Assembly: GCA_002294405.1 (NCBI GenBank)
Contig: DBFP01000016.1
Coordinates: 1 to 15,561, forward strand
Reading direction: 5' to 3'
Source of the DNA: Anaerolineales bacterium UBA877
GTDB lineage: Bacteria > Chloroflexota > Anaerolineae > Anaerolineales > Villigracilaceae
Length of the DNA stretch: 15,561 bases
The number at the start of each line of letters is the position of its first letter. The stretch's first letter is position 1. Below the pieces are notes generated by a model that saw only the letters and a list, made by a program, of their open reading frames with translations, made no database searches and was not told where the DNA came from. The position numbers and the translations under genes were made by a program. Shown piece by piece: positions 6,516 through 13,923 of the stretch.

Positions 6516-7157
6516 ATGCTCGATATCACCCTTTTTACCCTGGGTCCAGTCTCCACCAATTGTTATCTTATCGCCGACCCGGAATCAGGCGAAGCAGCCG
6601 TGATTGACCCGGCTTGGGATGGACAGCTCATTCTTTCGGAAGCGAAAAAGCGAAACCTGGAGATCCGTCAGCTGTGGTATTCACACGCCCATTTCGACCA
6701 CATTGGTGGTGCAGCCGAGATCGCACGCGGACTTGTCCCTTCTCCGCTTATTGCCCTCCACCCCCTGGAGCATGATCTCTGGAAAAGCCGGGGAGGAGCT
6801 CCCCTTTTTGGGTTTCAAATTGACCCCGGACCCGAGCCAACCGTTGCGCTTTCTCACGGTCAAATAATCCATGTTGGTGACAATGAATTCGAAGTTCGTC
6901 ATACTCCCGGTCACACCCCCGGGCATGTGGTCTTTTACTGTGCCAAGGAGAGTGTACTGTTCAGTGGAGATTTGATCTTTAAACACAGTGTGGGTCGCAC
7001 AGATTTACCAGGCGGGGATTGGGATACCCTGGTGAGAAGCATCCAACAGCAGGTGTTTCCCCTGGCGGATGAAACGCGGCTGTTATCCGGGCATGGGCCG
7101 GAGACGAGTGTGGGGGAGGAGAAGCGCGAAAACCCTTTTGTCGGGATTAAAGAGTAA
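6516..7157 (+). CDS. Metallo-beta-lactamase fold hydrolase, glyoxalase II/GloC (YcbL) type
   Basis: ATG 6516 is two bases after the MFS stop; a TTG at 6510 overlaps that stop and is less likely. The 213-residue size and motifs match the short GloC/YcbL group. These are 'GPVSTNCYL' near the N-terminus, the metal site H57-A-H59-F-D61-H62 ('SHAHFDHIGG'), H133 in 'HTPGHTPGHVVFY', D152 in 'SGDLIF', 'SVGRTDLPGGD', and H193 in 'SGHGPET'. Such enzymes bind two metal ions and hydrolyse thioesters such as S-lactoylglutathione; in bacteria without glutathione the physiological thiol may differ. The protein lacks the C-terminal substrate-binding domain of classical glyoxalase II. It is the last gene of the hydrolase-MFS-MBL operon and faces azlD. 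No clear terminator is seen in the 48-bp gap. Confidence 0.88.
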   Translation: MLDITLFTLGPVSTNCYLIADPESGEAAVIDPAWDGQLILSEAKKRNLEIRQLWYSHAHFDHIGGAAEIARGLVPSPLIALHPLEHDLWKSRGGAPLFGFQIDPGPEPTVALSHGQIIHVGDNEFEVRHTPGHTPGHVVFYCAKESVLFSGDLIFKHSVGRTDLPGGDWDTLVRSIQQQVFPLADETRLLSGHGPETSVGEEKRENPFVGIKE

Positions 7158-7205
7158 TAAAAAAATAGACAAATAAGGTGAACCAACAGGGTGGAATAAT
7201 ACAGT

Positions 7206-7529
7206 TTATAAAATCCCCAATAAGAATTGAATCACCAGGAGAGCAGCCATTCCCGCAGATATTGTCAGCAGGACGTTCTTGGTACGCCAGGCTGTAAAAA
7301 TAGCCAGTGCCCCAGCATACAATTGAGGATTGCGAAAAGACAAGTCCAGGACGGCGTTATGGGTGGAGAGTTGGGGCAAGATGATTGCAGCCAATACCGC
7401 TGCGGGTACAAACCGCAGGCCGCGTCGGAACCAATCAGGAACCTTGATCCGGTCGAGCAGGAGGATGAATGAAAGCCGGGTGCAAAATGTCAGCAAACCG
7501 GCGAAAAAAACAACCAACCAGAGGTTCAT
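7206..7529 (-). CDS. azlD: AzlD family branched-chain amino acid transport protein
   Basis: The 107-residue hydrophobic protein has four likely membrane helices. It shows the AzlD pattern: an N-terminal helix ending in 'TFCTRLSFILLLDRIKVPDWFRRGLRFVPAAVLAAIILP', then two C-terminal helices. AzlD is the small partner of AzlC in an exporter; in Bacillus subtilis the pair gives 4-azaleucine resistance, and the Corynebacterium homologues BrnFE export isoleucine, leucine, valine and methionine. The start overlaps the azlC stop (ATGA at 7526-7529 on the minus strand), typical of a coupled two-subunit transporter. Confidence 0.85.
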   Translation of the reverse strand: MNLWLVVFFAGLLTFCTRLSFILLLDRIKVPDWFRRGLRFVPAAVLAAIILPQLSTHNAVLDLSFRNPQLYAGALAIFTAWRTKNVLLTISAGMAALLVIQFLLGIL

Positions 7530-8212
7530 ACAGACCTCTTCTCCACCAGGAGGCCGGTGAGGATGCCGATGAAAGCTGCTGCCAACAGCCCGGTTTTAAA
7601 GGGAAAACCGATTGTCAGCAGACCGACCAGGGCGGCGGCGACAGCAGCAGCTATGCTGGCTTTATCCTTTAAGGCAGGAACGACCAATGCGATGAAGGTC
7701 AGGGGCAGGACAAAATCCAGCGGCCATGACTGCGGCAGTTGAGCTCCGATGATTATTCCCAGGGCTGTGCTGACCTGCCAGGCTGTCCACAGGGTTAACC
7801 CGGAGCCAAGGAAATACCAGTGTTTATTTTCCGGTGAACCTTCCTGGTTGTAATGGGTGATGGTGACCGCGTAGGCTTCATCTGTAAGCAGGTAGGCGAG
7901 CAGGACCTTCCAGCCAGTTGAAATATGCCGCAGGTGGGGTGAAACCGAGGCGCTGTACAGGGCATGGCGCAGGTTAACTATGAAGATGATCAGCAGGATC
8001 ACCAGACCGGAAGTCCCCGCTCCGATCATCTGGGCAGCGATGATCTGGGAGGCTCCGGCAAAGATAATGGATGACATGACCTGGGCGAGTGGATAGGCAA
8101 TGTGAGCGTCGATCGCCAGCGCCCCGAAGATCAGTCCAAAAGGAATCACTCCAAGTAAAATGGGTGTCTCATCCCGCACTCCGCTCCAAAATTCCCTGGT
8201 CCTGGTTGTCAT
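7526..8212 (-). CDS. azlC: AzlC family branched-chain amino acid permease
   Basis: The 228-residue protein is the large subunit of the AzlC/AzlD exporter. It shows 'LLGVIPFGLIFGALAI' (about 19-34), 'IIFAGASQIIAAQMIGAG' (about 49-66) and 'IIFIVNLRHALYSASVSPHL' (about 75-94), the three most conserved stretches of AzlC. More membrane helices follow. ATG 8212 is preceded on the minus strand by AAGGAAA at a good distance. It lies in the same orientation as recX-rny but is separated from rny by a strong hairpin, so it probably has its own transcript or depends on read-through. No leader regulating by amino acids (Lrp site, T-box) can be seen in the 72-bp gap. Confidence 0.88.
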   Translation of the reverse strand: MTTRTREFWSGVRDETPILLGVIPFGLIFGALAIDAHIAYPLAQVMSSIIFAGASQIIAAQMIGAGTSGLVILLIIFIVNLRHALYSASVSPHLRHISTGWKVLLAYLLTDEAYAVTITHYNQEGSPENKHWYFLGSGLTLWTAWQVSTALGIIIGAQLPQSWPLDFVLPLTFIALVVPALKDKASIAAAVAAALVGLLTIGFPFKTGLLAAAFIGILTGLLVEKRSV

Positions 8213-8250
8213 GACTTTCCTTGGGAGAAAAATAGAATGGCTAATTTACA

Positions 8251-8278
8251 CCAGGAGCGAGCCTTTGCTCGCTCCTGG
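8251..8278 (-). terminator. Perfect 12-bp hairpin after rny, probable terminator
   Basis: CCAGGAGCGAGC (8251-8262), a four-base loop, then the exact complement (8267-8278). It lies seven bases after the rny stop. On the minus strand it is not followed by a clean T run (TGTAAATT), so it may be a weak or Rho-assisted terminator, or an RNA-stabilising 3' stem. Confidence 0.6.
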
Positions 8279-8284
8279 GTCATT

Positions 8285-9814
8285 TTACTTGGCGTATTCG
8301 GTCGCCCGCGTTTCACGGATGACCGTCACCCGGATCTGCCCCGGGTATTGCATGGTTTCCTCGATTTTCTTGGCGATATCGCGCGCCAGGTGTGCCGCTT
8401 CCAGGTCGTCAATTTCTTCCGGCTGCACAATGATACGCACCTCGCGGCCGGCCTGTATGGCATAAGCCTGTGAGACGCCTTTGAAAGCGGTGGCCATATC
8501 TTCCAGGGTACGGATGCGCTTGATATACGCCTCCAGGTCTTCACGGCGGGCTCCAGGGCGGGCTCCCGAGATGGCGTCGGCAGATTCAGTGATGATGGCT
8601 TCCACGCTCTCCTGCTCCACCTCGTGGTGATGACCGGCAATGGCATTGACCACCGTCGGGTTCACCCCGTAGCGCTTGGCAAATTCCGCTCCCAGCAGGG
8701 CATGGGTGCCTTCCTGGTTATGGTCCATGGCCTTACCCAGGTCGTGCAGAAATCCACCCTGGCGGCAGACATCCTCATTGGCTCCCAGTTCTGCCGCCAA
8801 AATACCGGAGAGTTTTGCGACTTCCACGGCATGGGCCAGCTGGTTTTGACCATAGGAGGTGCGGAACTTGAGGCGTCCCATCATGCGCAGGATCTCAGGG
8901 TGTAAACCCGTAACCCCTGCATCAAAGGCAGCCTGTTCCCCGGCTTCCACAATGACCTTATCAACGGCTTTTTGTTCTTCTTCCAGCACTTTTTCAATGT
9001 GTGCCGGGTGGATTCGGCCATCCAAGATTAAACGTGCCAGCGAGCGCCGGGCAACCTCACGACGCACCGGTTCGAAGCATGAGATCGTCACAGCTTCCGG
9101 GGTATCGTCCACGATCACGTCCACTCCTGCAGCCTGCTCAAAGGCGCGGATGTTCCGGCCATTTCGTCCCACGATACGGCCTTTCATTTCTTCGTTGGGG
9201 AGCGGAACGAGTGAAGTGGTAAATTCAGCCACCTGGTCTGTGGCAACGCGCTGCACCGAATCGGCGATTAGTTTACGGGCCCGCTTGTCGCCCTCTTCCC
9301 TGGCTTCCGACTCGATCTGGCGGATGATGCGGGCCATATCATTGCGGGCATCCTTCTCGACTTCTGCGAGCAGGATGGTGCGGGCTTCGTCCACGTTCAT
9401 CTGGGCCACCCTTTGGAGTTCCACCATCTCCTGTTCATGCATTTTCTCAATCTCGTTTGCCCGGCGGTCCACTGCGCTTTGATGCTTGTTCACCGCCTGC
9501 TCACGCTGCTCCAGGCGTTCCACCCGGGTGTCGAGTTCCGCGCGGCGCTTTTGGAGGCGTTCATCCTCCCGGTTGAGCTCGGTCCGCAGGCGGGTAATCT
9601 CACCTTCTGCAGCCTGTGAGATTTTCAGGGCATTGTCACGCGCCTGGAGTTCAATGGTACGCGCCTGCTCACGGGTTTCCTGCAGGAATTTCTCAGTCTT
9701 ATCCCGCTGGGTGCGCTGAGCCTTTTCAGTTTGAGCCCGGCTGATGAAATACCCGATGGCGAGACCCAGGAGCAGGGTCAAGCCAGCGATCACAAATCCG
9801 ATAATTGGTTCCAT
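8285..9814 (-). CDS. rny: Ribonuclease Y
   Basis: Membrane-anchored endoribonuclease that starts mRNA decay in many bacteria lacking RNase E. The 509-residue protein (B. subtilis 520) has the full layout. An N-terminal helix 'IIGFVIAGLTLLLGLAIGYF' (about 4-23) is followed by a long charged coiled coil (about 27-170) and a KH RNA-binding domain with GxxG in 'GRIVGRNGRN' (about 210-220). The HD catalytic domain has H357-D358 in 'FLHDLGKAMDH' and 'GHHHEVE', and the C-terminal domain ends '..QYPGQIRVTVIRETRATEYAK'. I chose ATG 9814 because AAGGA ends six bases before it; a TTG at 9820 would leave no room for that site. It starts two bases after the recX stop, so recX and rny are co-transcribed. 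All catalytic features are intact. Confidence 0.96.
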   Translation of the reverse strand: MEPIIGFVIAGLTLLLGLAIGYFISRAQTEKAQRTQRDKTEKFLQETREQARTIELQARDNALKISQAAEGEITRLRTELNREDERLQKRRAELDTRVERLEQREQAVNKHQSAVDRRANEIEKMHEQEMVELQRVAQMNVDEARTILLAEVEKDARNDMARIIRQIESEAREEGDKRARKLIADSVQRVATDQVAEFTTSLVPLPNEEMKGRIVGRNGRNIRAFEQAAGVDVIVDDTPEAVTISCFEPVRREVARRSLARLILDGRIHPAHIEKVLEEEQKAVDKVIVEAGEQAAFDAGVTGLHPEILRMMGRLKFRTSYGQNQLAHAVEVAKLSGILAAELGANEDVCRQGGFLHDLGKAMDHNQEGTHALLGAEFAKRYGVNPTVVNAIAGHHHEVEQESVEAIITESADAISGARPGARREDLEAYIKRIRTLEDMATAFKGVSQAYAIQAGREVRIIVQPEEIDDLEAAHLARDIAKKIEETMQYPGQIRVTVIRETRATEYAK

Positions 9815-9816
9815 GT

Positions 9817-10473
9817 TCAATCCTTGTCGACCAGAGTTTCCCCTTCGTCCGCCATCTGGATCTCTTTCCAGACTTCAGAGACAATGGGGGATAAAACGGA
9901 GTACGAGAAGCCGCGGCGGGCAAGATACCCGCTTAATTTTTGGAGGAATTCAAGCTTCCCCAATCCCGCCAGCCGCCGGGCATATTTCCGGGCGGTTTCG
10001 AATGCCAGGGTCTCCTCGTTCACACCTTCATCCAACACAGGTTGGACAACCTCGTCGCTGAGACCTTTACGCCGCAGTTCCATCCGCAGCGCTGATTTGC
10101 TGCGCGGATGAAAAGCATTGCGGTTTTCAACCCAGACCCTTGCAAATTCCCCATCATTTACCAACCCTGCGCGTGTGAGGCGGTCAATGGTCTCCCCCAC
10201 AAGTTGTTCGGGGATGCCACGTTTCGCAAGGTTCTGACGCACTTCCGCAGAAGATCGCGGACGAAAACTGATGAAGTGCAGGGCTTTCTGGTAGGCCGTT
10301 TCACCTGCATCCTCAGCCTGCAATGCAGCAATCTTATCCCGGGTCAATTCCTGCCCCACCTCCAGCCAGCCGGCAGTGATTCGGGACAATCCAAAGCCAA
10401 ATTCCCCGTCCAGATGGATATTCACCCGCTCGGGATGGTTTTTCTGGGGTTCGATCGCTGTGATCTGGGTCAT
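9817..10473 (-). CDS. recX: Regulatory protein RecX
   Basis: RecX binds the RecA filament and modulates recombination and the SOS response. The 218-residue protein has the extended N-terminal part seen in Gram-positive-type RecX ('ITAIEPQKNHPERVNIHLDGEFGFGLS'), then the tandem three-helix repeats. These are 'AYQKALHFISFRPRSSAEVRQNLAKRGI' (about 60-87), 'VGETIDRLTRAGLVNDGEFARVWVENR', 'PRSKSALRMELRRKGLSDEVVQPVLDE', and a last repeat with 'YLARRGFSYSVLSPIVSEVW'. ATG 10473 has GGTGAGG about ten bases upstream on the minus strand, partly inside a small hairpin. recA is not in the window; the partner here is rny, which follows at two bases' distance. Confidence 0.92.
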   Translation of the reverse strand: MTQITAIEPQKNHPERVNIHLDGEFGFGLSRITAGWLEVGQELTRDKIAALQAEDAGETAYQKALHFISFRPRSSAEVRQNLAKRGIPEQLVGETIDRLTRAGLVNDGEFARVWVENRNAFHPRSKSALRMELRRKGLSDEVVQPVLDEGVNEETLAFETARKYARRLAGLGKLEFLQKLSGYLARRGFSYSVLSPIVSEVWKEIQMADEGETLVDKD

Positions 10474-10483
10474 CGATAAATTG

Positions 10484-10499
10484 CCTCACCAAATTGAGG
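10484..10499 (-). promoter_or_regulatory. Hairpin covering the recX ribosome binding site
   Basis: CCTCA (10484-10488), six bases, TGAGG (10495-10499). On the minus strand the recX ribosome binding site GGTGAGG forms one arm. Pairing would hide it, so recX translation could be kept low; an alternative CACC/GGTG pairing in the same bases has the same effect. Confidence 0.35.
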
Positions 10500-10511
10500 T
10501 GGGTAACCATT

Positions 10512-10553
10512 AAAAATAAAAGCCGCAGACTACCGGTTTAGGAAGCCTCGGCT
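10512..10553 (-). terminator. Terminator-like hairpin with T run upstream of recX
   Basis: On the minus strand AGCCG (10553-10549) and CGGCT (10525-10521) form the base of an imperfect stem-loop, followed at once by TTTATTTTT (10520-10512). This is the form of an intrinsic terminator, 39 bases before the recX start. It implies a minus-strand transcript begun further right: either an untranslated leader with attenuation or a small RNA. Confidence 0.45.
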
Positions 10554-10971
10554 GGGTAAATACTCCTGGATGTCCACCTGTTCATTCCGCTCGTGTGCAG
10601 CGAACCAGATGGTTTTTTCGGGTACGGATTACGTGTCCGGTACCGGATGCGGGTTGTAAGGGGAAGCCTTTATACTTTCAATTCGCCTGTCCTGATTATT
10701 CCTGCGTGCACGTCCCAATCAGACTTCCCAAAAAAGATGCCCGTGTTTCGGGTCAAGGGGCATACCCGGGATTTTCCAAGAGTTATCTAGCCAAGCCCGC
10801 TTTCCATACTTCAAAGGAAGCGGTGCCTCCAATATTCAAGCAAACCTATTATACATTAAAACAACCTGTTCCATGGCTTCGTTCGGTCCGAAGCCAGCTG
10901 ATATCATTATCACCAGGAAAATAATCCGGTATTGTGTATTAAACAATAAACAAACATTAATCATCTTGTGG

Positions 10972-11015
10972 GATAATGGCTTGATTGACTATTGTGTTTA
11001 GCTTGCCACAGGAGG
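10972..11015 (+). promoter_or_regulatory. Extended -10 promoter and ribosome binding site of the malic enzyme gene
   Basis: TGGGATAAT gives a TGn-extended -10 (GATAAT at 10972-10977), 43 bases before the start codon; no good -35 is seen. AGGAGG (10010 positions omitted; bases 11010-11015) is a strong ribosome binding site four bases before ATG 11020. TATTGTGT occurs twice around the promoter (about 10930 and 10990) and may be a regulator site. Confidence 0.4.
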
Positions 11016-11019
11016 CAAT

Positions 11020-13278
11020 ATGCCCAAGGTCACTGATCAGGAAGCCCGCGATTACCATCATTTGAACGGAAAACCGGGCAAAATTTCCGTAGTGCCAACC
11101 AAACCCATGGATACCCAGAGGGATTTGAGCCTGGCATACACTCCGGGTGTGGCTGTTCCGGTACTGGATATCGAGATGGACCCGGAAGCAGCGTATGAAA
11201 ACACCGCCAAGGGCAACCTGGTGGCCGTCCTGACGAATGGCACGGCAATCCTTGGTCTGGGCGATCGAGGCGCGTTGGCCAGCAAACCGGTCATGGAAGG
11301 CAAAGCTGTGCTTTTCAAGAAATTTGCAGACGTGGATGTATTTGACATTGAAGTGGACAGCCATGACCCGGATGAAATTATTAATGTGGCCCGCGCAATA
11401 GCGCCCACCTTCGGTGGGATCAACCTGGAAGATATAAAGGCTCCAGAGTGTTTTTATATCGAAGAAAAGTTAAAGGAGATGCTTGACATCCCAGTGTTTC
11501 ATGATGACCAGCATGGTACCGCCATCATCTCCTCTGCCGCACTGGCGAATGCCCTGGAAGTTGTGGGTAAAAAGCACAAGGAAATTACCATGGTCATCTC
11601 CGGGGCTGGCGCGTCAGCCATCTCGTGTGCAAACCTGGCCATGCGCTGGGGGGTAAAGCGCGAGAATATTCTCATGCTCGACAGCAAGGGTGTCATTTAC
11701 AAGGGCCGCACCGAGGGGATGAACAAGTATAAAGAAGCCTTTGCAGTGGATACCGACCGCCGCACCCTGGCGGATGCAGTTCGAGGCTGCGATGTCTTCT
11801 ATGGTCTCTCGATTGCCAATGTTCTTACCCCGGAAATGGTGAAAACCATGGCCGAACGCCCTTTTATTTGCGCCATGGCAAACCCGGACCCGGAAATTAA
11901 ATATGAGCTGGCCAAGGAAGCCCGCCCGGATGTGCTGGTAGCCACAGGTCGTTCAGATTATCCAAACCAGGTCAATAATGTACTTGGTTTCCCGTTCATT
12001 TTTCGAGGTGCCCTTGATGTGCGGGCGCGGGCAATTAATGAAGAAATGAAATTCGCCGCTTCGCAGGCGCTGTATAAGCTGACCCGTGAAGACGTGCCTG
12101 ATTCAGTCCTGCGAGCGTACGGCGTGGAGAGCATGCGCTATGGTTCGGAGTACATCATCCCAAAGCCGCTTGACCCGCGCGTTTTATTATGGGAAGCCCC
12201 GGCGGTTGCACAGGCAGCCATGGAAACGGGAGTGGCTCGCAAACAGATCGATCTCGACGAGTATCGTGAGCAACTTGCGTTTCGCCAAGGGAAAGGCGCC
12301 CGGGTGCGCTACTTCTTTGTCAATAAAGCCAAGTCAACACACCCCAAGAAGCGGATTGTCTTCGCCGAGGGCGAGGAGGTAAAGATCATTCGTGCCGCGG
12401 CTCAAATTGCAGAGGATGGCATTGCTGAACCGATCCTGATCGGCCGACCGGAGGTAATCAACGAAAAAAGTGGAGACCTGGGAAAATCCTGCTGTGCACA
12501 AATCGTGGATCCTGCCAATTTCCAGAGAATGGAAGAATACGCCAGTGCATACCTTGCCTTGCGTGAGCGCAAAGGGGTCACTCCTGCCCAGGCATTCAAG
12601 CGCGTGCGTGAACCCAACGTGCTTGGTCCGATGATGGTTAAAATGGGCGATGCGGACGCCTTTGTTTCCGGTTTAACATATGAATATCCCGAAGTCATTC
12701 GCCCGGCATTGGAAATCCATCACACCCGTCCGGGAGCCGGCCGGGTTGCCGGGGTTTACATTATGATATTGGAGGATAGGGTTTTCCTGTTCACCGATGC
12801 CACGGTCAATATCGACCCATCCGCAGAGGACCTGGCGGAGATCGCCGCCCTGGCAGCAGATTTCGCCAAACAACTTGAAATTGAACCGCGCGTGGCTTTT
12901 CTTTCCTTCTCCAATTTCGGTTCCACACCGCACCCGTTCTCAGTGAAGGTTCGCAAGGCGGTTGACCTGGTCAAGAAACAGCGCCCGGATCTGAAAGTGG
13001 ACGGGGAGATGCAGGCAGATACTGCAGTAGTGGCAGAAATTGTGAACAAGCGTTATCCCTTCAGTACGGTCAAGGATGCCAACGTCCTTGTTTTCCCGTC
13101 ACTCGAATCGGCCAACATTGCCTATAAACTGCTGAATCGACTTGGAAATGCCCGTGTAATTGGACCGATTCTTCTTGGAACTGGAGCACCCATCCACGTT
13201 CTTCAGACCGGTGATGAAGTGGATTCGATCGTCCAGATGGCAGCCGTGGCAGTGATGGACGCAATGAGCCGCAAGTAA
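11020..13278 (+). CDS. maeB: NADP-dependent malic enzyme with phosphotransacetylase-like domain (MaeB type)
   Basis: Converts malate to pyruvate and CO2 with reduction of NAD(P)+, linking the citric-acid-cycle end to pyruvate and NADPH supply. The 752 residues match MaeB of E. coli (759). The malic enzyme part (about 1-430) has the catalytic tyrosine Y40 in 'LAYTPGVAVP', the lysine K95 in 'MEGKAVLFKKFA', metal ligands in 'NLEDIKAPECF' and 'H161-DDQHGTA', and the dinucleotide loop 'SGAGAS' (about 194-199). From about 440 a phosphate acetyl/butyryltransferase-like domain follows ('KKRIVFAEGEEVKIIRAA', 'GLTYEYPEVIRPAL', 'LVFPSLESANIAYKLLNRL'). In MaeB proteins this domain is thought to be non-catalytic and to sense acetyl-CoA; that is family knowledge. 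The gene is single, with its own ribosome binding site and terminator. Confidence 0.95.
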   Translation: MPKVTDQEARDYHHLNGKPGKISVVPTKPMDTQRDLSLAYTPGVAVPVLDIEMDPEAAYENTAKGNLVAVLTNGTAILGLGDRGALASKPVMEGKAVLFKKFADVDVFDIEVDSHDPDEIINVARAIAPTFGGINLEDIKAPECFYIEEKLKEMLDIPVFHDDQHGTAIISSAALANALEVVGKKHKEITMVISGAGASAISCANLAMRWGVKRENILMLDSKGVIYKGRTEGMNKYKEAFAVDTDRRTLADAVRGCDVFYGLSIANVLTPEMVKTMAERPFICAMANPDPEIKYELAKEARPDVLVATGRSDYPNQVNNVLGFPFIFRGALDVRARAINEEMKFAASQALYKLTREDVPDSVLRAYGVESMRYGSEYIIPKPLDPRVLLWEAPAVAQAAMETGVARKQIDLDEYREQLAFRQGKGARVRYFFVNKAKSTHPKKRIVFAEGEEVKIIRAAAQIAEDGIAEPILIGRPEVINEKSGDLGKSCCAQIVDPANFQRMEEYASAYLALRERKGVTPAQAFKRVREPNVLGPMMVKMGDADAFVSGLTYEYPEVIRPALEIHHTRPGAGRVAGVYIMILEDRVFLFTDATVNIDPSAEDLAEIAALAADFAKQLEIEPRVAFLSFSNFGSTPHPFSVKVRKAVDLVKKQRPDLKVDGEMQADTAVVAEIVNKRYPFSTVKDANVLVFPSLESANIAYKLLNRLGNARVIGPILLGTGAPIHVLQTGDEVDSIVQMAAVAVMDAMSRK

Positions 13279-13413
13279 CAACGCCTGTATTTTCGCCAAT
13301 GGTGTTCAAGTCAGATGAAAATGGTTTGATGGTTTAAATCGAGGTTTTGGGGTTGGTTTGAAATCCCACCACCCCGAAGAAGTAATGAAATTAATAAACC
13401 TCCATTGGCTGGG

Positions 13414-13442
13414 TGAAAAGACGACCTTTTCAGTCTTTTTTT
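13414..13442 (+). terminator. Intrinsic terminator of the malic enzyme gene
   Basis: TGAAAAG (13414-13420), loop ACGAC, CTTTTCA (13426-13432), then GTCTTTTTTT. An alternative stem AAAAGAC/GTCTTTT uses the same bases. It lies about 140 bases after the stop; the intervening sequence holds only a weaker GGGG/CCCC inverted repeat (about 13348-13374). Confidence 0.8.
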
Positions 13443-13443
13443 G

Positions 13444-13459
13444 TGCTAGAATCTAATCA
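13444..13459 (+). promoter_or_regulatory. Extended -10 promoter abutting a start codon
   Basis: TGCTAGAAT contains a TGn-extended -10 (TAGAAT at 13447-13452) directly after the terminator T run. The distance to ATG 13459 is six bases, so transcription would start on the ATG itself. No ribosome binding site lies between, which fits a leaderless mRNA. Confidence 0.4.
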
Positions 13460-13863
13460 TGATAAATCAGGTTCCCACCGAGAATCCTTCAATCCGGGCT
13501 CATAAGCGTCAATTTGGGTGGCAAATCCTTGCACCATTCTTGTTGATGACCGGGGTCATTATTACTGGAGCGGTGCTGATTGTCACAGGAGAAACATATC
13601 AGACCATCGTTTGGACAGATATTTCGGTGATCTGGTTGATTGCTCCGGTCTTGGTCCTGGCCCTGGTATTCCTGGCAGTCGTTGTCAGCAGCATCTATGG
13701 GATGCTTAGATTATTGCAGATTCTACCGGAGTATACAGGGAAAACCCAGGATATCTTCAAAGTACTTTCCAGCGGAACACGAAAAATGGCAGACGGGGCA
13801 GTAAAACCCCTCTTGTGGGTACACCAGGTCGGCGCAGTATTTAGGTCCATATTCAGATTGTAG
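13459..13863 (+). CDS. Small two-helix membrane protein, function unknown
   Basis: The 134-residue protein has a polar N-terminus (about 1-20), a membrane helix (about 22-43, 'ILAPFLLMTGVIITGAVLIV'), a short loop ('GETYQTIVWTD') and a second long helix (about 55-82, 'WLIAPVLVLALVFLAVVVSS'). A basic amphipathic C-terminal tail of about 50 residues follows ('LSSGTRKMADGAVKPLLWVHQVGAVFRSI'). Both ends are expected in the cytoplasm. I recognise no family. Downstream at 60 bases lies another small membrane protein in the same direction, and the two may act together. Start chosen at the first ATG; no ribosome binding site precedes it, but a -10 box is placed for leaderless transcription. Confidence 0.7.
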   Translation: MINQVPTENPSIRAHKRQFGWQILAPFLLMTGVIITGAVLIVTGETYQTIVWTDISVIWLIAPVLVLALVFLAVVVSSIYGMLRLLQILPEYTGKTQDIFKVLSSGTRKMADGAVKPLLWVHQVGAVFRSIFRL

Positions 13864-13923
13864 CAGTAAGTAATATTTCGGAAGACGACATGTCTGCCCC
13901 ATTCAACTGAAAGGATCTTATTC

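Larger units (their letters stand above)
10474..11019. other. 546-bp intergenic region between divergent recX and the malic enzyme gene
   Basis: No convincing gene. GTG-started frames on the plus strand (10593, 10595) lack ribosome binding sites and cross several hairpins. Visible structure includes CGCT..AGCG (10588-10602), AACC agat GGTT (10603-10614), a stem GGTAC-GGA / TCC-GTACC (10621-10644) that includes the palindrome CCGGTACCGG (10637-10646), ATGCCC/GGGCAT (10737-10742 with 10758-10763), and an eight-base perfect stem TGGCTTCG/CGAAGCCA (10874-10896). The malic enzyme promoter region occupies the last 90 bases. No tRNA, tmRNA, SRP RNA or RNase P consensus is recognised. Confidence 0.6.

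Noticed and set aside
8859..9482. 207-codon plus-strand frame opposite rny
   Set aside because: Ser/Arg-rich antisense shadow of the rny coiled coil and KH region; rny is a certain gene.
10501..10700. tRNA, tmRNA, SRP RNA or RNase P RNA in the structured gap
   Set aside because: None of the conserved sequence blocks of these RNAs can be found on either strand.
10593..10924. Plus-strand frames of 65 and 109 codons in the recX-maeB gap
   Set aside because: GTG starts without ribosome binding sites, no recognisable domain, and the frames cross several inverted repeats; better explained as non-coding.
10930..10948. Rex-type redox operator
   Set aside because: ATTGT...ACAAT is suggestive, but spacing and inner bases do not fit the usual TTGTGAA-n4-TTCACAA form.
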